From Gonium pectorale (lineage: Eukaryota; Chlorophyta; Chlorophyceae; Chlamydomonadales; Volvocaceae), in assembly GCA_001584585.1 (NCBI GenBank), contig LSYV01000004.1, positions 628,574-692,573 on the forward strand: 64,000 nt of DNA, in the 5' to 3' direction. Below are positions 1-10,800 of the stretch, piece by piece. A program made the translations under genes and the position numbers. Numbering within the stretch: position 1 is the first letter of the stretch; every line of letters begins with the position of its first letter. Below the pieces are notes generated by a model, which had not been told where the DNA came from, ran no database searches, and saw nothing but the letters and a program-made list of their open reading frames with translations.

Positions 1-189
1 ACGCCGCACGCCGCACGCCGCACGCCGCACGCCGCACGCCGCACGCCGCACGCCGCACGCCGCACGCCGCACGCCGCACGCCGCACGCCGCACGCCGCAC
101 GCCGCACGCCGCACGCCGCACGCCGCACGCCGCACGCCGCACGCCGCACGCCGCACGCCGCACGCCGCACGCCGCACGCCGCACGCCGC
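1..189. repeat. 7-bp minisatellite (ACGCCGC)n
   Basis: About 27 uninterrupted copies of ACGCCGC fill the left edge of the window, and the array probably continues outside it. It lies in an intron of gene A, upstream of the first visible exon at 292. The unit is not a plant or algal telomere repeat (TTTAGGG or TTTTAGGG), and it runs straight into ordinary intron sequence and then coding exons, so it is an internal minisatellite rather than a chromosome end. Confidence 0.95.
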
Positions 190-291
190 GGGCTTGCCCT
201 GGCTGCATGGTTAGTGTTGCTTGGCGCCAGCTGTGCGTTCTCACCGCCCTTGTGCTGCCGGCCGCTCGCCCTTCTATCCCACGCCCTCCAG

Positions 292-3200
292 GTGATAACC
301 TTCTACATCACGGCTGTGGTGCGCATGAAGGTGCGCGCGTTGATTGCGCGTGCGTGTGTGCATGTGTAGGACCAGCGTGTCGCACCCATTCAATGAGCGG
401 TGTGTGCGATGCGGGCCTGGTAGGCCCAGCACAAAGGGACGGCGAGAGGCCTGAGAACCTCCAATGAACAAGGTGGCCGCTGGCCTCATCGAGGCCACCA
501 CATGTGACTCCTGAAGAAGCTTTGTCGCCCGCTGCCTCCGCGCACACACGCACGCACGCCGCAGGGTATGATCGAGGCCGTGGCCATCCACTCGGTCGTC
601 AACCGCATCAGCTCGCGGATCTTCCAGGCGGTGAGTGCCCCGCGTGTGCCTCATAAGAGCCCGCCTGGGCCACAGCCTGCGCAGTCTTGCCCTGGATACG
701 TGCTCGCCGGCGCGTCCGGAGACTGGTGCCCTGAGCCGGTGCCGCTGCCCCAGCGGACGGGGACGCCCAGTTGCTCAATCTGTATCTGTATCAACCGTCA
801 TCGCCTGACCGCGTGCCGCGCCCCCCACACGTTGGTGCGCCAACCTCGCAGATCTTCTTTGCACAGGTGCGCTTGGGTCGCCCTTGGCCAGCCTGCGGGC
901 GCTGCCTACGGTAGTGGTGACGTGGTTTGGCAGCGAACGCGCCAGGGAGGGTTTAGCCCCTGCCTGTGTTTCACTCTGGGCGCGAGATGGCCGCACAGTC
1001 GGGTGGCGAGTGCTGCCTTGAGCGCCGTAGGCCTTGCTCTACACTCAAAGTGCACTGAAGTGCGTGTGTGTGTGCGCTCTTGCTTTGAGGTTCAATGAAA
1101 TCATGGTGGGTGGGCTGGTTAAGGCTGCGGTGCAATGGATGGGGGCATGCGGGTGACGTGTGCCTGTACACGTATACATACCGCCCGCCGGCTGCCCCGC
1201 GCGCAGGAGCTTGCTGACGTGAGGGACCCCACTCGGCTCCCCTCTCTCCGCGCGTCGCTCAAGTCGGTCCTCAAGCTGGCCCGCGATGCCTGGCTGACGC
1301 TGGAGCTGGGCGAGAACGCATACAGGGCGGGAGGTGCGTGCGCTGCGCCCGCGGGCGGGACCCAGTCGCCCCTCGTACCCCATCACTGAACGTCGCCCAT
1401 ACGGGGTCCTTTCCGTTGGGTCCGTTGGGCCGTGACTGGTCTACGCGCAGTGTCACGTGTGCATTTGCAGTTGTCGTGGTTGTCGCAGGTTTCAGGGTTT
1501 GCCGGGCTTCAGGACCTTCGTGCGGATGTGCATGCGGGACCTTTGCGCCGGTGGATACGCATTGCGCGCCCTCCGCAAGGCGCCGCGATCTTTCATCCTG
1601 TCTCGTCGTCTCTCTCCATCGTTCATAGGCACCCAGAGCCAATCCGGCGCAGGGGCTGACATGGAGCACTTCCCGCTCGTCAAGGGAGGCCTGGCGCACT
1701 CGTCACCCGAGCTGGCGGACCTGTTCTACGGTGGGTTGGGGCCGTGTCCATCTACTGGCGTTGGGTGCGCGTGACCAGAGTGTGTCAAAGCTCGAAGGAG
1801 ACGCGTAATTGCATTCACAGCACGACCACTTGAGCAAGGCAGGCGTAGTAAACACGCGGGCGGGGATCCGTGTGACCCAGCCCCGGACTTGGAAGGGTAT
1901 GCTTGACTGCTGCCGCTGGTAATCCCTCTTACTAATGCCGACCTGTTGGCGCGCCTGGGCGTCTATGCCTCACCATCTACCCTCTCCTGCACTGCTGGGC
2001 TCCCGTGCAGGCACCGGAAAGTGTGTGCGGCTGCAGGTGCGTTCCATTGGGGCTTAGTGTCGGACTTGGGCATGGGGGTCAAGAAGTCCGATTCGGACAT
2101 TTCGGGGGGAAACATCCTGGGTCCGTTGCTGGCTGTGTGCATACGATACGTCATCAGCCTCCGCTGGAGTAGCATCTTCTCTCGCCGGCGCGTAAGGCTT
2201 CGCCTGGCGCTTTCACTTGGCTTGGCTGCTTCGGGGATACGATCGCTGTTGGCACCTGAAGCAATTGCTTGGCCTGTGCTTGGAGCATACGCTATTGCGC
2301 CCTGCCTGCCTGCCGTGGCAACCCTGCAGGAGCACCTCCCGTGCCCGGGACCGGCCTACCGCTTCCACCAGATGGTCATCCTGGGCCTTGACGCCATGAT
2401 GGGGCAGTTCATGATGGCCTTGTCCAGGAGTGAGTGGTAATGAGAGGGGTACTGCCATGCTTGCGCTTTGTATGCAGCAAGGCTAGGTGAAGCTTTAAGC
2501 GACGCTGGAGATGGGCATATCCTTAAGGAAATGGCGCATGGAACAGCTTTGTGATGACACTTTGCAGAAGTGTGGTGCAGGGCTGAGACAGCTGCATTCG
2601 GTGCCCCGGTCTGCTTGCATGCGGTGCATGTGTGAGTTACAGCTGACGCCCGTTTCCCGCCGCCCGCGTGTGTGCCCGCGCCTTGTGCGTCCCTCCTGTC
2701 GGCTCTCTATATCAGTGATCTATGACACCAGCGCCACGGAGTCGGCAGAGGGCCTGACGAGCGGTGAGTGGCGGGGGGACACTCGCATGCTTGTCCTGTG
2801 GGTAGGGCGGGGCGGTGGTGGGGGCGGCGACCTCGCGCCCGTCACGTGCTCGACTGCTCGCCTTGCTGTATCGTCCCTTCGAACCTGGAGCTGTTGTCTT
2901 CACACTGTGCGGTTGTTTCATCGATCGGGGGGTTGCATCCTTGCAAGCGGCATACGCACCTGCCCTGGCTGGAAAGACCGCAACGGCGCTTGGCCCTCGC
3001 GCCACCCCAGCCCCTGGTGGCATTGCGAAGCTGTAATCGACCGTTCGACCCTGAGCTCTATATCCCCCTTTCCCCCGCCCACAAAAACCTTGCGCCTCTG
3101 CCCTCGAACAGAGACCTTCGACTTCATTTACAACGTCGGCACCGTGGTAAGTGAACAGCGGCCCGGCCTTGAATTGCTCGCGCCCCGTTCTATAGGGGCT

Positions 3201-4500
3201 CTGCACGCCACGGTGAAGCGGCACCATGGATGCAAGCCTTGGGTGGGACGGTGATGGGGAGAGAAGAGAGGCTTCTGCCACAGGCAGGCCACCCTCCTAA
3301 CTTCCATGCCTGCCGGGAAGGCGCCGATCCTGCGTTACTGGTGCAAGCCGAGTGACGAGCGTTGGCACGTGTGCGCGGTGTTTGCATCACAGGACCTGAT
3401 TGACGGCACCATCAAGATGCGCCTGGCGCACTACGACCTCATCGAGCAGCTCTTCAATGGTAAGGGGCGGCGGTGGTGGATGCGATATCTGGTCGATGCG
3501 GCTGCTGCCTGCGCACGTATGGGCCCCGAAGACGTGCGGCGTTAGTTGCGAGCAAAGCGCGACGCTTCGGGCTGTTCTCTATCACGTGTGTGTCATGGTG
3601 TCACAACCGTCCGCGCTGCTGCCCGCCCGCAACCCCGTCCGCCCGCAGGCATCCTGCAGCTCCACATCATCCTGTCCATGCTGCTGTTCGTCATCATCGC
3701 CGGGTTCGTCCTGATCCTGCTGAACCCGCTCATGAAACGGGTCACCAACGAGGTGCGTTTCGGGCGCAGGCTGCCACTCAATGTCTGCTTGGCAGCCCCC
3801 TGTCTCTCTGTCTGTCGTTGTGCTTCGGTGGATTGACGGACGGGTTGATTAGCAGCTGGGCGCTGGCTGGGTGCTGCCGACTGGATGTGGACAGCCGGCA
3901 CGCTGGCACAGCACGGGCTAAGAAGACTCGGGGCGCCCAATCCTGATGGTTGGCGCTTGCATGTGTGCGCTCTGACCCTGGTAAGGTAACTCTTTGTTGC
4001 GGGATGGCTGGATATTGTGCCGTACAATTACATGCCGTACTTACACCGTGCCTCCGTGGCTGGCCCACGCACGCAGAGGCGCCGCATCGCGGAGCTCATG
4101 TGCCAACTGCCCATGGAGCTGGACGTGGAGAAGCTCATCGCGCACGCGCTGGGGACTGCAGCCGCCGGAAACGCCAGCGGCAACGCCGCCAGTGGTGGTG
4201 CCGCTGCCAGCGGCATCGTCGTCGATGGCGGTGAGTCCGTGTATTGCGAGCATATGCGCTCTCGTGAAGTTGATCAGGCGCGTTGGTTACGCCGCGACCG
4301 ACGGTGGGTACTGATGACGCGGGGAGGTAATTGTGAGCCCCGCTCGGATGCCTGCCTTGACACCTGTGTTATGCTGTACTGCCCGACCGGCATCGCCCTG
4401 GCGGTTTTTGGGCGCTGATGCCATATGGATCCTGCACGCCTGCATGCATGCAGATGACAAGGACGGCGGTGCGAGCAAGTGGCGCGCAATCCTGAGGTGA
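292..4500 (+). CDS. Gene A (3' part): TmcB/TmcC-like membrane PAS protein, C-terminal 301 residues
   Basis: This is the last part of a giant gene whose 5' end is outside the window. Thirteen exons join in phase: 292-330, 565-630, 852-866, 1207-1333, 1653-1730, 2011-2036, 2330-2429, 2716-2763, 3112-3146, 3393-3459, 3649-3752, 4077-4230 and 4454-4500 (stop TGA). They match, exon for exon, the last twelve exons of gene B, except that A has one extra intron (1731-2010). The product begins at the end of a membrane helix (VITFYITAVVRMK), then has an extracellular segment with KLARDAWLTLELGENAY, a second helix (exon 3649-3752, ending NPLMKRVTNE), and a cytosolic tail RRRIAELMCQLPMELDVEK that ends SKWRAILR. 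By family knowledge this is the second sensor-like module of a TmcB/TmcC-type receptor. Substrate, ligand and partners are unknown. Confidence 0.82.
852..866 (+). other. 15-nt microexon of gene A (IFFAQ)
   Basis: Five codons, ATC TTC TTT GCA CAG, are flanked by CGCAG and GTGCGC splice sites. The same microexon occurs in gene B (VFFAQ, 34669-34683) and gene C (IFMAQ, 63391-63405), always between the exon for VDVVAIHSVVNRIS-type sequence and the exon that starts ELA. It is phase 0 on both sides, so skipping would keep the frame. Confidence 0.85.
4077..4500 (+). other. Gene A conserved cytosolic tail exons
   Basis: The last two exons code for the region after the final membrane helix. The first carries RRRIAELMCQLPMELDVEK followed by an Ala/Gly/Asn-rich stretch. 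The second carries DDKDGGASKWRAILR and the stop. Gene B has nearly the same start and the same final eight residues, while the low-complexity part between them differs. This suggests that the two ends are under constraint and the spacer is free to drift. Confidence 0.8.
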
Positions 4501-5426
4501 GCCCTGCTGCTGCTACGTTGCGTCATTATTTCGTGATTGGCGCTTATTCGGGGTTGCGCCGCGCACAAAACCCTTCACGAAATGACTCGCAGTCCTCCCG
4601 CATCCCTCCCCCACAGGCAGGCCAGTGCCGACGTCAAGGACTCCTCCACCAAGCAGCCTTGATGATGGCACCATGCCCTCGCCGCAGCCGCGCGTGTTGG
4701 CGGTACGGTCATCGTCCGGGGCCCATGCAGTATCGGCCGTGTCCCATGTCTAATCTGGTGGATGAACATGGGTTTGAGGTTTATTGTTCATCTCGTGCGC
4801 TGACAAGCGTGCCGCCCAATGGTGTCCCGGAGCGTGTGTGGGTCGGTGTGTGAACGCGAACTAACGCACCCTCGTCATCTTCCACAACTTGCATCGATCG
4901 CGTCACCTTCATCTGCAAACGACTCCAACGCGCAACCCTTTCCACGGCTGTCGCCAGCCGCCTGAACCTCGTCACCGCCGCCGTCGGCATTAAGCGCGCG
5001 CTCGCCTCTGTATTGACGGCCCTAGTTGGCCGTGCGCGCACCTGCAGCCAGACCATGCTGCCGCAGGCAGACAGGTAGCCCTGGGCAGACGCGCTTGATG
5101 AGGGCCGTCGGCAGGCCTCGTGGCCTGCCATACGACGGGACGGACTGCACGCACCTTCTGTTGCTCGCAGCAATAAGGCAGCACCCGCCCAGATATGCCG
5201 GCATTCGGCTGAGCATGTGCGCTGCGACCCAGGTCATGTGCGGACGTGTGAACTCGTGGGTTTAAGGATCGGGAGTGACCCGTGCTGCCATCTGCCTTAT
5301 TTCGTGCATTCGTGGCATTGTTGGGGTCATCGGCGGACGCACTGAGTGCTCCGAAGAGCCGGTTGGTCGCTGGTTGTTTTCCAGTACACTCGGACCGGCA
5401 ATGAACCTCTTTGTGAGTTGTTAGAT

Positions 5427-5431
5427 TGTAA
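5427..5431 (+). promoter_or_regulatory. Candidate polyadenylation word TGTAA for gene A
   Basis: TGTAA is the usual polyadenylation signal in volvocine algae, and this is the first one I find after the gene A stop. It would give a 3' UTR of about 0.9 kb, long but within the range seen in these algae. No transcript evidence is available. Confidence 0.4.
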
Positions 5432-6539
5432 TAATGGTCCGTAAGGGGGAGTGGATGGCGCCGTCTTAACGACTCCGCTGCCCACTTCCAACCTGCTTTG
5501 GGATGCCTTGTTGTACACGGCGTATAAACTCACAACTGCCAGTAGTACTACCAGTACGGCAGCGTGCATCGTACTTTGCGCGCTCGCGCTCTTCGTACCG
5601 ACGGCTGGCGGGCCCCATGACCGGTGCCTTACGGAGTGCGGACCGCCAAGGAGGTCTATCTGCCGAGGCATGCATGTGCGCCCCACACTTTGTATTGAGT
5701 ATGCTGCACTGTGTTCCTGTTGCGTCTGCCACCCGTGTCGGGGCAGTTGCGGTCACTGATGGATTGGCTTGGTGCAACGCATCGCCAAAGGATGGAAGGC
5801 TACTGCTGCCGGAGGCCGCCTGTTGCATGGGTGGGCGGGGAAGGAACCGAACTGAAGGTCGCTCCAGCTTGAATGGAGTGGTGGCCGGACGGCGCGGTAA
5901 TACTCATAGCACACAGCACTTGTCGGTCTGGGTCATGACGTATGGACGCTTGGACAACACGAGCGGCGCCTATCTGCCGTACCTGGGTGACGGAGCATCC
6001 TGCCGGACCCGTACTTCCGCGTTTAAGGGTTTTGTTGTGTTGCCTGCAGTCCCTGCCCCAGTAGTATGGGTCGCTGTCACACTATGTCGCGCTGGTGTGG
6101 CACGTGTAGCACGTACCGTACCGGACATTTTTGTCGGGTTGGTGTAGCTGGTGGATTCTGGATTGCGGCTTCCGTTTCGCGTCGATTCACCAGATTGGCT
6201 TCACGAGTGAATGTCGAAGGCATGTCTACTTTCAGCCCCATGAGATTCATGAGCCGTTTTGCCTCCACGCGGGTACTTCGGTCTTGGGTCGCCGTATACG
6301 GCCATGGATGCATACGCCATGCGCAATGCAGCGAGGGGGTCGAGAGCAGTTCAAAGTACCGTTGAGAGATTCATGGGTAGCTGACAACAAGGATGTGTGC
6401 CGATCACACCTAACCGCCGCACCGTGTTACTGGTGATGATGTGAACGCTGCTTATCTGTACGTGCCTGCCTTCTTGCATGCGACCTTCTGTATCCACTAT
6501 GCCCTGGTAAGCTGTCCCGTCCAGAACCGGGGGTTGGGT

Positions 6540-6632
6540 GCGTCTGCTCGTTTGCCTCGCTCGCTTGCCTTTTTCTGTACCGCCCGCCCGCCCTGCTGGA
6601 AACATCGCGCCTTCGGGTGCGTATGTCAGTAG
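6540..6632 (+). repeat. Dispersed repeat, divergent copy
   Basis: It shares CGTCTGCTCG, Cys/Arg-type CCTCGC words and GCTGGAAACATCGCGCCTTC with copies at 15691-15790, 39921-39963 and 40214-40311. The right half is closest to the 39921 copy (GGAAAC.TCGCGCCTTCGGG followed by GTATG). I see no open frame or terminal inverted repeats. Confidence 0.5.
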
Positions 6633-6779
6633 AGGCGTGGCTCCCCAATTGTAGCGTTTCCAATTTTCTGTCTACACCTTTCCACGCCATCCAGGACGGC
6701 TGCTGTAAAACGCATCCTTTAGTACTCGACTGAGCGTCCTTGCTTCTGCCTCCCTGGAGGGATGAAACAGGGTCTATTC

Positions 6780-7520
6780 TAGGGGGTGTGGGGCGGTCGC
6801 GGAACTAAGGGGGTGTGGCTAACCCAGTCGGCTCCCAATCCTGCGATCCATCAGTCTTCATGGCGGTGTCCCATCCTAATCCCTAATCCAGGGTCGGTCA
6901 GGTAATCTGCATCCACCAATCTCGGATGCCCTTCTATCTCCAATCTTGCATCCCTCACCCTCTCCCGCAACTCGTAACCCCGTCCCATAGGCGTGCCCAT
7001 AGGCGAGAACTCCAGGCTCCGGCTGTAAAATAGCGGCGAGACAGCCTTACACTGGCCTGGTGACTGCAGCTGCCCTAGCTGCCTAAACTTCAGCTGCACT
7101 CAATGCACGAGTTTTGTAATGCAAACTGCACATTTACTGCATCCTAAGTTCTGGTATGCCAAGAAGCGATACATTTTAGCCTCTAGCATATTCTGCAGCT
7201 AGTACGGACCAGCACACAACAGGTGGGCTGCCGAATGCGCTGGAAATGAGCTCCAGACTTGGCGTCGACAGAGCGCCACGCGGCTGGAGGTAAGGTATGA
7301 GGACGTAGCAATCCTAGCAATCCTTCTACCTGGCAGCACCCTCCCATCGCCAATCCACGTATCTCGGGGCTCTCCCACATCTCCAATGCCGCATCGTCCA
7401 GCCGCTCCGTGTCTCCAATCCAGCTCCGAATCCACCAACCTACACCCCGGTATCATCTGCAATCCAGCAATCCTCACCCCGAATATGCTTGTATCCCCGC
7501 GACAGGCCTCTACCCCTAAG
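6780..7520 (-). repeat. Cluster of GGATTG-type words (decayed repeat)
   Basis: Read on the - strand, this segment repeats words such as GGATTGGAGAT, GGATTGGCGAT, GGATTGCTAGGATTGC and GGATTAGGGATTAGGAT at irregular spacing. Base composition is poorer in GC than the flanks. It could be a decayed short tandem repeat or an old mobile element. No open frame in it resembles a protein I know. Confidence 0.4.
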
Positions 7521-7844
7521 CTATATCTATTTCACCCCTTTTGCCTCCCTGCTCCTGCTGCCATATCTGTCCACAGCAGTGGCGCGCACGCGTGGTGCAC
7601 AAGTACGGCAGGTTCCAAACAATACGGATGAATTCGCCTGCTCGCATCACTCGCACAATCAAAGCGCTGCAAAAGCTGACCGCAGACAGTTGTTCAACTT
7701 TGCAGAATCCAGGCATAAGGGCGCGGTGCAGGACCAAACTTCTTCCTGATGTAATTATCACTGCGATGCGCTAGCTGGCAGTGATCACCACTACCGCAAT
7801 CAACTGTGCGAGGTATCATAGACGGCTTGGCACCGCCGAAGCCG

Positions 7845-10800
7845 ATGGCAGCCCCGGTGCCCCCGGCCGTCGCCAAGGCCATAGTCGCAGCGCGCTCTTC
7901 GGGCGCTCTCAACTTGGGAGGGAGGGGCCTGCAGCAGGTGAGGTCCGCTGGTACCACGTGTCGGGGCTCCAACGTGGGTCCACTCAGGCGCGGGAACCCC
8001 ATGGTCAGCCACAGGCTGTTTCCCTTGCCCCGCCGACACAACTGCGCCCCCTTCATTTCCCTCCCCCCTCGTGCGACCGCCCCCAATCCCCTCCAAATAC
8101 GACTCCATACGCCCGCCTCCTCACCCGTCCGCGTGCAGTTGCCCTCGGCCGTATGGGATCCAGAGGAGCCGCTTCCGGGACACGAGAGCAAGTGGTGGGA
8201 GGTGAGGCGGTGGCTGCGCACGTGGCAGGAATATGCGTCAGTCGTGGGTAGGCAATCCTCCACACGTCGGAACGGCACCGTCATCAGTTGCCGACCTGGG
8301 GTGCGCCGATACTCCTAGACCCTGCTCATCCCCTGAACCATTCACTTGACCTATGCGTAACGCGATGCATAAGCTCATTCTCGCTTTCGCTTTTACTCCC
8401 GCCACTCCATTCCCAAGCAGTAATTTATGCCGACGCGCCGAGCCCATGGCTCGGCCCCGATGCTGGTGCGGGCTCCCCGCCCTTTCACAGCCCCCGGCCC
8501 CTCACTCGCCATCTCCCGCACACACCAGGTGTCTGAGCTCACAAAGGCGGACCTCTCCCGCAACGCGCTGATGGACTTGGCCCCTGAGATCGGGCGACTG
8601 GGCACGCTCACGCAACTGGACGTTAGGTGCGGCACGGGGTGTTGGGGGCGGTAGGGGACATACGACAGTTGAAGTGCGAGTGGCGGATGCCCCGGGCTGT
8701 GTGATAAGCGTAAGCGTAACTCGGCCAGCCTGGCAACGGCAAGCCGCGCTAGGGAAGTTGGGACACGCGCGCCCGCGTCACGTGCGGGGCGGCGCTCCTC
8801 ACACGGGCCCGAGCTGCGCATCTCGCGCTGACCCACATCGGGCGCCGTCACGCTTTGTTCGCCCGCCTGTGCCTCGCGCCCACCGCCCGCCGCCCGCCCC
8901 CCGCCCCCGCCCCGCAGCCACAACCAGCTGACCTCGCTGCCAGACAGCCTGTCGGCGCTGGCGGGCCTCAAGGTGCGCTGGGGCGTGAGGCACGATCACA
9001 CGGGCAGCGGCCTACCCGACCACAGCGTGCGGCCCCGCCCACCGTGCATATCGAGATGACATGCGCCTCCGACCTCTGTATCGAGAACGCCCTCCAATCC
9101 TTTGACCACCCAACGTGCTGTAGTTGCATGCCGATAACCTGGGTGCCGCGTTGCGCCCGTGGATGTTGCCTGACCGGCCGCGCTGTCCATCCCGCGTTTC
9201 CGAATCCTCTCGTGCGTTGCCCGCTCGTACCCAACCGCCAACCGCTCTGACCAACCGATCCGGCATCGGCTCGCCCTCAGCTGCTGGACGTCTCCAACAA
9301 CCGGCTCCAGGTGCGGACCCCCCGGCGAGGGCACAAAGGGGCGCATGGCGGGCGGCAGGGCTTTGGGGCAGGGTGTCACGCACTCATACGCCTTCGCGCT
9401 GCAGTTAGTAAAAGGGATTAATCGTGCTGACCACATCCGCATCCACTGCCGTGAGTTGGCAACTCTGTCGGTGTTTGGGTGGGGGGGGGCGTGCTCTCTC
9501 CCTATCCGCAGGCTGCAGCAATCAGGCAGGCCAGCCGGGGCCGTGAAGCGAGCCCGCCCTTTGCCGGACCGAAAGCACTGCCGTGCAACCTGATTCTGCA
9601 CGCACGCGCCCCACCATACTGCTGGCGGTGTACTGCACCCCCTTCCTGTCCCCCATCTCCCCTCCCCCCACCAGTCTCTGCCGGCCGGTCTGGCGGCTCT
9701 GACTGCCCTGGCCGCTCTGCACGCCGGCCGCAACGCCCTGACCGCGCTGCCGCCGGGCCTGGGCGGCCCGCAGCAGCGCTCCCTGGCTCTGCTGGCCGCC
9801 CCCGACAACCGCATCGCCGAGCTGCCCGCGGGGCTGGCGGCGGCCGACGGCATGATGGGCGGAGGCTTCCCGGGCGCTGGCGGCGGCGGTTTTGGCGGCT
9901 ATGGCGGTGGCGGCTGCGGGGGCGGTGGAGGCAGCTTGACTAAGCTGGATCTGGCGGGGAATGCGCTGCGGGAGCTGCCGGAAACGGCGCTGGCAGGCAT
10001 GAGGTAACTGCCTTACGGGGCAGGAGAGGGGGACTGGCACTGGAGGGCGCAGCCGTTGCAGCCTGCGTTGGCTGTGTGCAGGCGCGCGAATGGGGCACAC
10101 ACGGACAGCGGCGGACGTGGGTAGTGCAGCCGCGTCCGCAGGCTACGCTGCGCCTCGCACTGCGCCGTGACCCTCCCCACAGCTATCCCGGACTGACTCG
10201 CGATACCTGGCTCGCCACCCCACGCTCTCCCCACTTTGCCCGCCGCCCTTGCCCTTCCCTAGACCCCACTCCCACACCCTACCCCCCTGTTCGAACGTAT
10301 GTTCTCAAGCTCCCCAGCCGCCCGCCCGCAGCTCGCTCACCGACCTGGACCTCTCCCGCAACGCGCTGTCCGGCGAGCTGCCGCGCGGCGTGGGTCGCCT
10401 GCGGGCGCTGCGCTCGCTCAACCTGCGCGACAACCGGCTGACGGGGCTGCCGCACTCGCTGGCGGGGTGCGGCGCGCTGGTGGAGCTGTTCCTTGGTGCG
10501 TGCGTGCATGCGTGCGTGCGTGCATGCATGCGCGTGTGCCCCGCTGAGTACGGCTGCGATTCTGGGACTATCGCACTGGAGGGGCGGGTCCCAATGACAT
10601 CACGGGTGCGCGCAGTCCTTGGGACTTTCGGCCGTTGCATGGGCCCCTCCCTGGCTTCACTGGCAGTGCGGCGCGCATCCGCTCAGCAGTGGGCCCAAAG
10701 TCGGGGCGGGGCCATGTCAGCCCAGCGACTTCATAGCCTTCTCCCTGCCCCCAGGCCGCGAGTCTGCATAGCGCCATGTATGTCAACTTGCCTCTTGACG

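Larger units (their letters stand above)
4501..7844. other. Spacer between gene A and LRRC40
   Basis: I recognise no gene here. The start should hold the 3' UTR of gene A. The 4863-5085 stretch stays open on the + strand with coding-like composition (for example DRVTFICKRLQRATLS) but matches nothing I know and has no convincing start or splice sites. A copy of a dispersed repeat lies near 6540, and a cluster of GGATTG-type words fills about 6780-7520. The last 300 bases should hold the LRRC40 promoter and 5' UTR. Confidence 0.6.

Noticed and set aside
1..189. CRISPR array or telomere
   Set aside because: There are no spacers between the units, the unit is 7 bp, and it is not a telomere motif. 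It is a minisatellite inside a gene.
207..467. Separate small gene at the left edge
   Set aside because: The only conserved part is the 39-nt exon 292-330 of gene A, which is read in the phase required by the following exons.
4863..5085. Open + strand stretch with coding-like composition
   Set aside because: No start, splice sites or known relatives. Kept only as a note in the spacer entry.
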